From Panopea generosa (Eukaryota; Mollusca; Bivalvia; Adapedonta; Hiatellidae), in assembly GCA_029582155.1 (NCBI GenBank), contig CM055905.1, positions 61,465,656 through 61,529,655 of the forward strand: a stretch of DNA of 64,000 nucleotides, written 5' to 3'. Position numbers and translations under genes: made by a program. How positions within the stretch are numbered: the stretch's first letter is position 1; each line of letters opens with the position of its first letter. Below, one piece after another: positions 11,786 to 23,900 of this stretch. A model generated the notes under the pieces. That model did no database searches. It was given only the letters and a program-made list of their open reading frames with translations, and was not told where the DNA came from.

Positions 11786-12667
11786 TAATGTGTACTCAAT
11801 CGTTTAAATAAAAAATGAATGCTTAATACTATGATGCAGGTATTATGAATACCAAAAAATATTTGATTTTCAATTAAACTTTTTCAAATAAAATGCATTT
11901 CTATTGGCACATATAAAAAAGGATAGATATCTCAATCACTTGAACAGTAAACTCTGCTACAGAAATCAACAGGGTTTCACACAAATACCATTTAAACTCA
12001 TAAAATTTCCATCAGCCTTGGAAATAATTATTTCTCTTTGTTAAATAACATACACTAAACAAAATAAAATCATACTCAGAGTTACTGGGCTGTTAATATA
12101 ACTGGTCCCATACATACATATTCTATATAAAACAGCAGTATATGACCAAAACTGCTGTTATTGGGTCCGACCCTGAAGTTTAGGTTTCAGGCTATTATGT
12201 CATTTTGCGCATTTGTTTATTGGGTCTCCCATTAATTAAGTTACCAACTTTATAACTATATTCTTAATTGGTATTGTTGGGTCCCATGAATAATATGTTA
12301 ATTATGCATACATAATATTTATGCAATATATCACACCATTATTTGGTAAAAAATGACGTTTACTGGGTCTGACCCAAGGTTCAGTGTTCAAGATAATACA
12401 TTCATTTTAAACCTACCCATTGGGCTTACTTCCCCTCAGCCCACCTCCACCACTTATTGATTTTGACCTGTTGGGTCTAGACCCAACTGTCGCCCTTCGG
12501 ACCCAAAAATCCACTTTTGACTCTGAACTTTCTATCAAGTCCCACGGACAGATCCAAATTTCAGTTTTTTGGGGAGGATTTAGGGCGCACAAGACAAAAT
12601 CTGAAAGGCACACATGTTTTTCAGTAGAAATATAGTGGATTTAAATAAAATATGGGGCTTAAGGGGA
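11786..12667. other. No gene seen; dispersed repeat fragments
   Basis: The segment around 12560-12660 ('caaaatctgaa..gca.acatgttttt.cagtagaaata.agtggattt') is repeated near 22015-22090, so the open frames at 12413-12635 on both strands are repeat-derived. Confidence 0.5.
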
Positions 12668-12885
12668 GTGTACACCAGGCTCATGTTTCACCAACATATA
12701 CTTAAATACTTAAAAACTTAAATCTAAGAAAAGCAGCCATGTGATCATGATTTTAGACTGGTTCCAGTAAAACTGCATATTGTGTCAATGATACTGATTA
12801 TATAATAGATAAATAACCAGTCAAAACTTAGTTAAGTTTTTAAGTATTAAAGTTAAATGTTGGTGAAACAGAAGCCTGGTCTTTT
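12668..12885. mobile_element. MITE-J copy 1 ('gtttcaccaacat' TIR)
   Basis: Left end caggctcatgtttcaccaacat, right end atgttggtgaaacagaagcctgg. The internal 'aaatctaagaaaagcagcca.gtgatcatgatttt' matches copies at 22850 and 59145 and the ends of the 20.0-20.8 kb region. Confidence 0.75.
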
Positions 12886-13057
12886 AAATAGTTGATCTGC
12901 CATAGAGTTAAAAACTATATATTAATCTAAGTTAATTTAAGGATTCGTAGTTTTGACCAGTAGATACTGGCTGATATCAATTTTACAAGCGGGAATGAAC
13001 ATTTGTCTAAAATCCAGTATTTCTTAAACTTAATATAACCCTAACTTGTATCATGTG

Positions 13058-13470
13058 TTAACCCTTTACTCCATAGATACGCGTTTTCCCACACTAATCA
13101 CAGAAGGCCTTTGAAAACAGTGCAGGAAGAGGTCAGATTGCTCGTAACAAGCAATCTGAACACTTCCTGAACTGTTTTCTACTTTGTCAGTTAATATAAA
13201 CATAACTCATCCAATAATTCAAAAGCCTTCTATATTAGGTGTCCAAAGGCGTCTATATTAGAGGTGTCCAAAGGCGTCTATATTAGAGGTGTCCAAAGGC
13301 GTCTATATACGGTGTCCAAAGGCATCTATATTAGAGGTGTCCGAAGGCATCTATATTAGAGGTGTCCAAAGGCGTCTATATTAGAGGTGTCCAAAGGCGT
13401 CTATATTAGAGGTGTCCAAAGGCGTCTATATTAGAGGTGTCCAAAGGCGTCTATATGAAGTAAAGGGTTT
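13058..13470. mobile_element. MITE-C copy 1 (TTAA, piggyBac-like) with internal minisatellite
   Basis: Begins TTAACCCTTTACTCCATAGA and ends tatgaagTAAAGGGTTta. It has the family's long internal inverted repeat (ctttgaaaacagtgcaggaag...cttcctg.actgtttt). About nine to ten copies of a 22-25-bp unit (aggtgtccaaaggcgtctatatta) are amplified near the right end (about 13230-13455); other copies carry only one to three. It lies about 28 bp beyond the stop codon of the CIMIP2B-like gene, so it may supply that gene's 3'UTR. Confidence 0.8.
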
Positions 13471-13497
13471 AGAGAATTTGTTAGTTATACTGTATCA

Positions 13498-13604
13498 TTA
13501 TGCCTTTAACTTGATGTGGTCACCAAATGAGGTTGCCTGGTGGGCGCACACTTCCAGGGTTCTCGTCGTGTCACCGTACGTGTTCCCAAACACGAATCTC
13601 TTCT
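13498..13604 (-). CDS. CIMIP2B-like exon 7 (terminal)
   Basis: Encodes QKRFVFGNTYGDTTRTLEVC and ends DHIKLKA-stop (TAA at 13498-13500). It completes repeat 4 with the FGNTYG motif that ends CIMIP2B-type proteins. The acceptor is taatttcag. The plus-strand open frame here (13412-13669) is a shadow. Confidence 0.85.
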
Positions 13605-14893
13605 CTGAAATTAGAACAACACAAATGTCAAAGATAAAATCATCCGTTATTTCATACCTGCTCACTTGAAACTATAACTTAATGGTTCAATGCAACATCA
13701 CTCTATGTCTGTATTTGTTTATATGTAGATAGAACAGTGGTGCGATGAAGCCTCATATTGCAAGTTCCGAGGCATCAGTTGTTACTGTCAGTGTCATATA
13801 TTCACACAATTGATGCGTAATTTTAACGTTTTCACCATAAAATAGCAACCCTCTGTGAGAAATAAGATGCTGAGCTAGATAGCCAGTTGTTGAAAACATG
13901 ACACTTTTTGGTAAGGCCAAATGAAAAAAAATTTATGTTTCCCGCGACATGCTGGAAAAAACTAGGTCGGCAGGAATTTCCTTTTTTTCCCCTTCATTTC
14001 ATAATGAATTAATTGCTAGATTATCAGCACTGCCCGTCCCATAATTTTCATGCCACCCCAAGCATATAGTATCACCGCTGACCGTACGTACGTCCCGTAT
14101 GAATATGGTTTCCGACTTATATCTTTAGTTTTAATGAACATATTTAAACCAAATTTGGTGTGTGACTTCATATTCAGGTAATACAGCAGAAGTTTGTTTT
14201 TCGTTCCTGTTTGATGATTAATGATGGAGTAATGCCCCTTTTTGGACTTAGATTATTGACAAATGTCAAAAAATTGGTTTCCGCTCAATATCTCTTGAAT
14301 GATTGGATGGATTTGATTCATATTTGGTAGAAAGATGTATGGTGATAAACTACAGCTCAATTTTGATTTCCATCAAAATCCCTGCATATTAATTAAGTGT
14401 TCTGGGCTCTGATTGGCTGATAGTTTCCGGCCTCTAAAGTCTTTATTTATGGACCAATTTTAACGAAAGTTTATATTTTGCTTTATATAAACAAGACCCA
14501 GGTCAAGTTCGACAATAGATGGAATTGGCACATATTAATTAGGTGATCTGGACTCTGAGTGGCTGATGGTTTCGGGCCTCTAAAATCTTTATTGATTGAC
14601 CGATTTTGATGAAACTTGATATTTGGCTTTATTGATATCTACAATGTAGTTACAAAGCGCAGGCATCTGTGTCCTTGGACGCATTTCTAGTGTACAAGAC
14701 ATTTGGATTTGAAATTAAGAACATTGCTATTTCAAATTAATATATAATTATCAGTTTATGTTGATAATGCCAATTAATATTTTGATGAAGAAATTTAAAA
14801 TACAGCGGTGGATTAGCTGTTTCATTCAGTATATAAACCCTCTAGCTAAGAAACATGTAAAAAAAATTACTTATACACATTATGGTTCATCAT

Positions 14894-14930
<37 letters not shown>

Positions 14931-17900
14931 AACACTTCCGTCAATTTTGTAATTAATTAAAACAGTGAATGACTCACGTGGTATATATCCGGTATATTTC
15001 GGGATCATTCCGTCCGTCTTGTACAACCTTCTATTATAAGCAGCAGGAGCACTAGTCAATTGTTCTCGCGGAATTCTGTTACGAAAAACAAAAAAATTTA
15101 TAATCATAAAATAAATAATTATACTCTAGAATTGCTTTAAATTGGAATTTTCATTTTCCCATATTAATGTTTTAAACGTTTCAATGAGATGTTTTTTCAT
15201 CTCTTTATATATAAGTCTTTAATTATGCCATAATAGATTATTTGCTAATTTCTCATCCCAATTTTTCTAAAAAAGGGGGAGGGTGTGGGGTAATTTTGTT
15301 TATTTTTTTTTTATCTTTAATTTATTTTTTTAATTTTTTATGAAAATAAAAAAGGTAAGGGTAACATGAAAATTAGGGTAAGTCGGGGATGATAATCAAG
15401 AAATTAATATATAATGGCCTTATGTTAGTTTATACTAAATAGTTTTAGCTTGATTGCAAAGAAATCTCAGAATTTCAAAGCTTGAAAATTCCACTCCTCC
15501 GCTCACCATGTGGTCAGGACGAGTTATATTTAAGAAACTGGCCTTAATATTTCTTTGATTGTAAGCATTCAATATAAAATGTTGAAAAGGGAGGACGAGT
15601 AGCATTTACAAGAAATTTCAAGCCCTGGGTTTACAAGAATCAATCTCGAATCCACTTCCTGGGTAGAACCAGTACTGTGTGTTGTTATTTGAGAGATTAT
15701 TAGGATGCGCTGCAGATCAAACCCGCAACCTCTATCATGAGTGACCAACACTATCAACGGCAATACTGCCCCGCTTAACATCTCACACACCAATTAATTT
15801 TCTACAGTCTACTGTTCCACATGTAGAGACATGCACTTCTGGAACACTGAACACTTTGCCAATGGTTCTAAGAGTGTCTTGTTTCTATAGATTGTCCTCT
15901 GTTAGTCCAAATATACAGAGAAAAAAACATGGGATTGACAAGATTGCTTTTTCACAACTTTGATGGTTTGATGACACCCCTTCATTTTTGACAATTCTGC
16001 CCATTTGCTGCAATGTATGACTAAACTGTTATAATCTTCATCCAATAGTACCCAATGTCATTAAAACTTATGAAAATGTTCCAATGTTCACATAAGTTTT
16101 ATACAATCATGTACAAAGAAATGTGGTCATTTGAAGCATTTTCAACAAAAATAACGCCCATCTGATTTACACAGCTCTAATTTCTTGGGCCCAATTATCT
16201 TGCTAACGCCACTAAGGGGAGGTAATTGATAAGTGTGACCTAAACAATTTTGACAGTGTTAAATACTTACTTATCAAATGCTTTAGGCAGGTTACCAGTC
16301 AGTCTCTCGGCATGGCTGGCTGTCTCCCGTACAAACTGGCTGAACCCGTTACCAGTAGTAACATGATACCTGCTACCCAGACCCAGTTCTGTGGGCTTTA
16401 TTTTTGGAATGTAGCCATTATAGCCTGGAATTGGGGGCTCTAAAAGTGGCCTCTTATCTTCTGTAATGTAAGGAAATATATATATGTACCTAGCTATAGT
16501 TTTAACCACTCACAGGGATTTATAAATACAAACCTGTCTTAAGCAGCCAGTCAATGGAAAGAGCAAAAGTGGCCTCTAAAGACAGGTTGTTGCTTAATAC
16601 AGGTTAATGTAAATACAGCTTCTGCAACATCATATTCTGGTGCATTTGTATCAGAAAGTTAACCAGGTCTGGAATAACATTGCCCAAAGATACAGTTAAA
16701 CCTGTCATAAGCAGCCAGTTGAGGGATGAAGCAAAAGTGGCCTTTCAAGACAGGTTGTTGCTAAATACAGGTTGATTTGGTCTTTAAATATTGAAATGGG
16801 AAAAAAGTAAATGTGGCTGCTTAAGACAAGTAGCTGCTTAATACAGGTGGCTGCTTACACAAGTTTGACTGTACTTACATAGAAACATTGTTTCAATAAA
16901 GATGAATCACTGCAACTGGTTTACAGTCAAACCTGTCTTAAGCAGGCAGTCAAGGGAAGGAGCAAAAGTGAGCTTTTAAGACAGGATGTTGCTAACAAGT
17001 TGATTTGTCCTTTAAGCATAGAAATGGGAAATAGCAAATGTGGCTGCTTAAGAGAGGTGACCACTCATACAGGTTTTACTGTATATACAAGATAAGCATA
17101 TGCTTAGTACTGTTTCCACCCTGGAAAACTTTGATTGTGATTTGGCTAAGTTGGAAAAACTGGCTTCTATGAAAAAGCAGGGAATTGCATGCCTGTCCCA
17201 CAATGCAAAACACATGATAACATTTAGAATAAATAACAACAACAGCAGGCAACTCTGTCAATGCAAGACAAATCATATGTGAAATAATTTCACCATTCAA
17301 AATATAACACAATAAGAAGAATTATTAAAATCTGAACTGAAACCTATCATATATTAGGACTTTCCCAATGCACAATTAACTGACCAGTCAGGCTGGTCAT
17401 ACTTTGCTAAATTATGAAATAAATACACATGTACCCAATAAGAGAGGTAGAATACTCGACAACACAAGTAAAAAACTCGCCACACTTACCCATTTTCGAA
17501 AACACGAGAAAATACTCGCCACACTTACCCATTTTCGAAAACACAAGAAAATGCTCGCCACACTTACCCATTTCAACAACAGAAGTAAAATACTCGCCAT
17601 ACCTATCCATTAAGAGAGGTAGAATACTCGACACTATGGGTAAAATATCCATTTCGACAATACAAGTAAAATATTCGCCACTTACCCATTTCGACAACAC
17701 GAGAAAATACTCACCACACTTACCCATTTCGACAACATAAGTAAAATACTCACCATACTTGCCCATTTTGACAACATGAGAAAATACTCCTCACACTTAC
17801 CAATTTTAACAACAAAAGTGAAATACTTGCCATACTTACCCATTAAAAGAGGTAGAATACTCGACAACCCAAATAAAATACCTGCCACACTTACCAATTT

Positions 17901-20900
17901 CTACAAAACAAGTAAAATACTCACCACACATACCCATTTCGACAACACGAGTAAAATACTCGCCACACTTACCCATTAAGAGAGGTCTGTTTGGATGAGT
18001 ATCTCTATATCTGTCTAAGTGTTCTTTTACATTTGGATCGTGTGATATTGCGGTGAGGCGTGGCACGCTGCCCACTTGTCGAGTTAAATCCTGTTGCCTG
18101 AGATCGTGCGTCTGTCTGTTTGTCATGTATTCATCTATACACACATCACAGTCGCCTTTATATGTACCGCCAAACTTAAATGTCATACGGGGAATATAAC
18201 CTGAAAATAGGAATACGAGAATAAGATAAAAAACTACTTCTGAAACACTGGTTACATTACCAAGGGTTCTAAAAATGCCTTGTTCCAATAGATAGTCCTC
18301 ATGGAGTTGACCAGGTTGCTTTTTCACTATTTCGATGGTTTGATGGCACCCCTTCATTCTGCCCATTTGTTGCAGTGTATCACTACGCATCTTTAAACTG
18401 TTTTAGCATCATCAAAACTTTGCAGAAATCATGCATTTTTAACCCAAAAATTGACCAACCGCTTTACTTTCTTGGGCATAAGAATCTTGCAACCGTCATG
18501 TAAGGGAGGTAATTCTTAAGTGAGACCTTAGGTAGCCAGTCAAGGGAAGGAGAAAAAGTGGCCTTTTTAAGACAGGTTGTTGCTTAATACAGATTTATTT
18601 ACACTGAAAGCATATAAATAGTACATAGAAAATATGGTTACTAAAGACAGGTGGCTACTTAATAGAGATGACAGTTTACACAGGTTTGACTGTACATGTA
18701 TTAATGTTAAATGGTTTGACTATATATAATTTATTCAGTTGATAATCCTTGTTTAAGTATTTGGTGTCATTTTTACGCCATCGACTGCTAACAGATGATC
18801 AGTTAACCTAACCATTCTATCTTTCTATCCTGGAAGGTAAACAAGTACTTGAGCACACCCATCTCCACAAGTGACAATAACTTTCCCACTTAACACATAA
18901 AAAGCTTCTTGGGAGTTTTCTATTTTTGGCGAAAACGCATCGCCCTTTTTCAGCTGAATGTGTATTGGTTATTTGATAAAGACAGTCAACTGAATGACGA
19001 AATGCAGTAATTGTTGTTGCTGTGCCAGGTAAATAACAAGAGTTGTCAAAAGACAACAAAGCTCACCACCAATGCAAAGATAATTATTGTAGGCAAGCAC
19101 CAAAACTTAGACACAGCTACACACAAAAGTTTAACCTGGGTGTCTACAGACGCCGCCCCTGCCGCTGGGGACATGGCATGCGTCCCGGCGAGCTAAAAAG
19201 TTGTTATGAGTAATGGAAAACATACCTAGATTATTCTTCCAGAACAGGGAAACATCCTATTTAGGGCAAATTTAGCACACACTAATAAGGGAAGTAATTC
19301 TGGTATGACTACATTCTGTACATGAAGGGAGATAATTCAAACCACTGCAGTAATCAATAATGTAAAAAGGGCCATAGTTGTAAAAATATAAAGATTTGGT
19401 GTAAATGATACAATAATAAGCATTTATCAACCTATATACAGGACTTTTATTGTTACATTCAAGGACTTGTATAAAAGGATAGGAAACTTGCATCTACTGA
19501 CTAAATGTTGATGAAACAGCACACGAAGGATTCATTAACTCCAAATTAATCATTCATAATCAACAGGCAAATGATTTCTTGTACATAAGCTGTAAGTTGT
19601 ATGTTATTTTAGATGTTTAAACATGTTTCAATCACGCAAAACGATCTTGAATAAAGATATTGAGGTCAGAAGGAAAATTTATCGTAATATGTCATTATTT
19701 AAGCTGCGAATTTTTAATCAAATTTTAAACACAAATTGCTTGGAATCATATTGTTTTGATGAGAATTTCATTCTGTAATGTAAAAATTTTGATTTGTATT
19801 CCTGGAATGAATGGAAGTTAAGATAATTGAAAACGAGATATTGCGAGGGTTTGCGTGAATATGCGAGCATTCACAAAATCTCAATCAGTTGCATTTCCTT
19901 CTCTATGTATATTCCTTGTTACATTTATTTCAAAAATATTTTTATTTCCACAATAGACATAAATAATGACTTAACCATATTAAGTTTTATGTAAATTAAT
20001 GTTTCATTGAGATAGCGAATATTTGTTATTTTGTTATTTTTCTTAAAATACTTAAATTAAATAACCTAATTTTGACTGGTGTTTAGTTAATATAAATGAA
20101 ATCAAATGTAGTTTTCTGGAGTCAGACTAAATTCATGATCACTTGGATGCTTTTCTTTGATTTAAGTTTAGTATTTAAGTATATAATTAGATTTGAGTAG
20201 TTTTTAAGTATATAATTTGATTTAAGTTAAGTATTTAAGTATATAATTTGATTTAAGTTTAGTATTTAAGTATATAATTTGATTTGAGTAGTTTGTAAGT
20301 ATATAATTTTATTAAAGTTAAGTATATAAGTATATAATTTGATTTAAGTTACATATTAAAGTATATAATTTGATATAAGTTTAGTATTCAAGTATATAAT
20401 TTGATTTAAGTTACATATTTAAGTATATAATTTGATATAAGTTTAGTATTTAAGTATATAATTTGATTTAAGTTAAGTATTTAACCTTTTACTTCATAAA
20501 GACGCCTTTGAACACCTCTAATATAAAAGGCTTTGGACACTTAATACAGAAGACTTTTGAATTATTGGGTGAATTATGTTTCTATTAACTGACAGAGTGG
20601 AAAACAGTGCAGGAAGTATTCAGATTGTTCATTTCGAGCAATCTGAACTCTTCCTGCACTGTTTTCAAAGGCCTTCTGTAATTTGTGTGGGAAAACGCGT
20701 ATCTATAGAGTAAAGGGTTAAGTATATAATTTGATTTAAGTTAAGTTTTTAAATATATAATTTGATTTAAGTTTTTAAGTATTTAAGTATAAACTTAAAC
20801 ATATTGGTGAAACAGGAGGCAGGAGTTTAAAAATAATATTTATACATGTATTCCTATCTTTTTTTACTCAAGCTATGGTATGTAATTACTTTTTATGTCG

Positions 20901-23900
20901 GCGTTTAAAATACAATACCTTGTACAATCTAGCAGAAATTTAAATTAAATCCATAGGTAAACACACAGTTTAATTTACAGCACAACTGCTTTAACACTAA
21001 ATATTCAATTTAAACAGCCATTTGCACAATGAAGGGGAAATTGAAAAATCCCTTTCAAGTGTCTGGAATTCAAGTTTATTTTAGGAACATAAATGATTTG
21101 AATATTTAATGAAAAATATAACGCAGGTTCGAATGAAAACATAGAGAGAAACAAAGCTATAGTTTTTAATTAAATATGATTAAGGACATAATCAATATTT
21201 TACAACTAGATTTTCATCCAAATTTGTTTCAGATTATGGACGACATAATAATATGTCATGGCAGCGGTAGTCTAGTGGTAGAGTGTCCACCTTGCATGTG
21301 GAGAGTTGTGGGTTCAATCCCCGGTCAAGGTCATACAAAAGACTTGAAAAATGGTACTAGATACTTCCTTGCTTGACAATTAGTATTAAGAGGTTACTTA
21401 AAAGTTCTAAGTCATAGTATCACAGTCTGACATACAAATTTAGGGCCCCTATAAGCACCCCGCCTATAAATGATGTGAGGGGATAAATGTGTTTATAGTT
21501 GCCCTACATAGTATGTATGTATGTCTGTATGTCAGCTATATTAACTCTAAAAAGTATATTAAGCATCAGCCGTGGTATTGTGGGGTGGAGGGTAAGGGGG
21601 TGTTGTGTGAAACTTACCTGTGTATCCTGGCACCATAGATTCAGTATATTTGTTATCGCCAGTGGCGCTGGGTAGTGTGTTGCGTAGCTGGACCATTTGT
21701 ACATTTTCACCTGGGGGCTGCACTGACCCTGATGGAGTGACATGAAGTCTTGTCTGAAATTCATCAATATAAATCAGTTATATGGAAAAGAAAAAAATAA
21801 ATAAGGCCCTTATAAATTAATACTTAGATTTTCATACAAATCTGCTTCAATACAGGGGCAGAGGTGCAATTTGATATTTTATTTTTCAGATATTACAATG
21901 AAAGTGTCATATTAGAAATGAAATGAAACACTATCATTATAAATATCAACAGGTTAACAACATGGCACCAATCTGGGGCAGATTCAGTATAGAGGGGGCG
22001 GACTTAGGGGGCGCTACACAAAATCTGAACGTGCAAACATGTTTTTTTCAGTAGAAATAAAGTGGATTTTAATATATTCTGGAATTAAGGGGTCACAAGC
22101 ACAGATTTTATCAGAGTAGAGACGTCATTGACATTTTCATTGTCAAAAGAAAAAAAAAAAGCAATTAGGACTGTGAAATTGAAGACAACAAATTATGACG
22201 GCGCAGGTTAAAATAACAGGGGCAGCTGCAGAAGTGAAAATCTAGGAAATACTGTATTTTGACCTAAGAGAGATATATAAGTAAGTTAAATAAACATAGA
22301 TCTATTATCCCTCTACTGTATACGCTAGTGTAGATTCTGTACAAACACAGCTTCTGTACAGATTTGCTTTGTAAACATCCCCTGTAGTGAATAATACCTC
22401 GTATCAATACCCCATACTTCAACATATCACGTCCCCTTATCTCTCACCGTTATTAAGTGTCACCAATTTATTTTAATCTCCGTCTAACTTATGTCTCTTG
22501 AAATTTGCGATAAGTGATCAGGCAGGATCAATTTCAGGTAGAGGCGATATTAGTTAGTAAAGAAAACGGGCGGTTTGCGTCATAAACATGTTAACGGGTT
22601 ATCAATACAAGGTTATAAATTACTGCGAGAGAGTGTAGAAAGTGTCGTATTTTTACTTTCAAATAAATATTTGTGTTTTACATATATCAAGTTATAAATA
22701 TTCAAATTAGAACTGTCTAGCTGGAGTTTCGTGAATATATAAATCAATTTCTAATGTTAGGATTTGTTTTTATTTATTTATATGTAATCCTGTGAAAAAA
22801 ACAGAAAGCTGGGACTGAGGTCCAGGGAGTTTAGAGTTCAATGCAACCTGGTGCCTGTTTCACCAACATATTTTTTTTATACTTAAATACTTAAAAACAT
22901 AAATCTAAGAAAAGCAGCTAGGTGATCTTGACTTTAGACTCAGGTTACAGTAAAACCACATATAGTTTCATAGATATTGATTATATAATAGATAAATAAC
23001 CAGTCAAAAATCTAAGTTAAGTTTTTAAGTATTTAAATAAATGTTGGTTAAACAGAAGCCAGAGCTATAATTATCCATTAGTTTATACTAATTTAATCAA
23101 GCTTGATTGCCATTTAGAGGGCTCACTCCACAAGCAACTGATGACTTTTCCACTTGAATCAGTGGTGGGAGATTACTTGTGGAGGTGATTGTGTTTGAGT
23201 ACTGCATGACTTAACCTTCCCAGGATCCCAGGAAAGAGTGGTTAGATTAACTGATCATCTGTTATCCCTCAATGGCATTAAAATGATGCAAAATATTCAA
23301 ACAAAGTACAAAGAATATATAATAGTTAGATCCATTAAAGACTGCCAATATAGTTAACACAAGTTTCATATAACAGCTAAATATTAAGATATAAATATCT
23401 GATGATATAAACTAGACAATAACATACTCTGCCATTAATGTAACAACTGCGAATAATAATTCTGTATAGATTTTATAATGCTTCTTCTGATCAAAACAGG
23501 ATAAACACCAAAAAACCCCTTAATCTTGACTTATTGAACAATAAACTCACAAAAACCTTAACAAATTTTAATAAAGCCTTTATCAATAATGATCCTATTT
23601 CGGTGTAACCATACCCTTACCCCATTGTTAAATTTGATCAAATTTACACTTTATTATTTACTCTACTATCATTCCATTCTTCCCTTAGTATAGTTATTCT
23701 GCTTAATTTATACCTGTTTGTATATTTATACTTTATTCTGTTAAATCTATACCTTAAACATACAGTATCAGAGTCGTAACAATGTCAAGATTTCCATTGT
23801 GTTTTATATACATCACAAACATCTACGCTTGACCTCGTGGTAGTCAACGAACATTTTAAATGCTCAAGTCAATGTTTATGTTTGTCTTTCATTTATATGT

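Noticed and set aside
13412..13669. 85-codon plus-strand frame
   Set aside because: Shadow of the last CIMIP2B-like exon joined to MITE-C repeats.
14880..15107. Poly-Leu protein frame on the minus strand
   Set aside because: The N-terminal half is exon 6 of the CIMIP2B-like gene; the poly-Leu part is the (CAA)n microsatellite read through the donor.
16267..16509. 80-codon minus-strand frame taken as a free-standing small gene
   Set aside because: Its core is exon 5 of the CIMIP2B-like gene; the N-terminal part before 16460 is intron.
17404..17979. Overlapping plus- and minus-strand open frames with SPHLPI or CGEYF repeats
   Set aside because: They come from the 39-bp array. Only the minus-strand extension of exon 4 is discussed, as possible alternative donor use.
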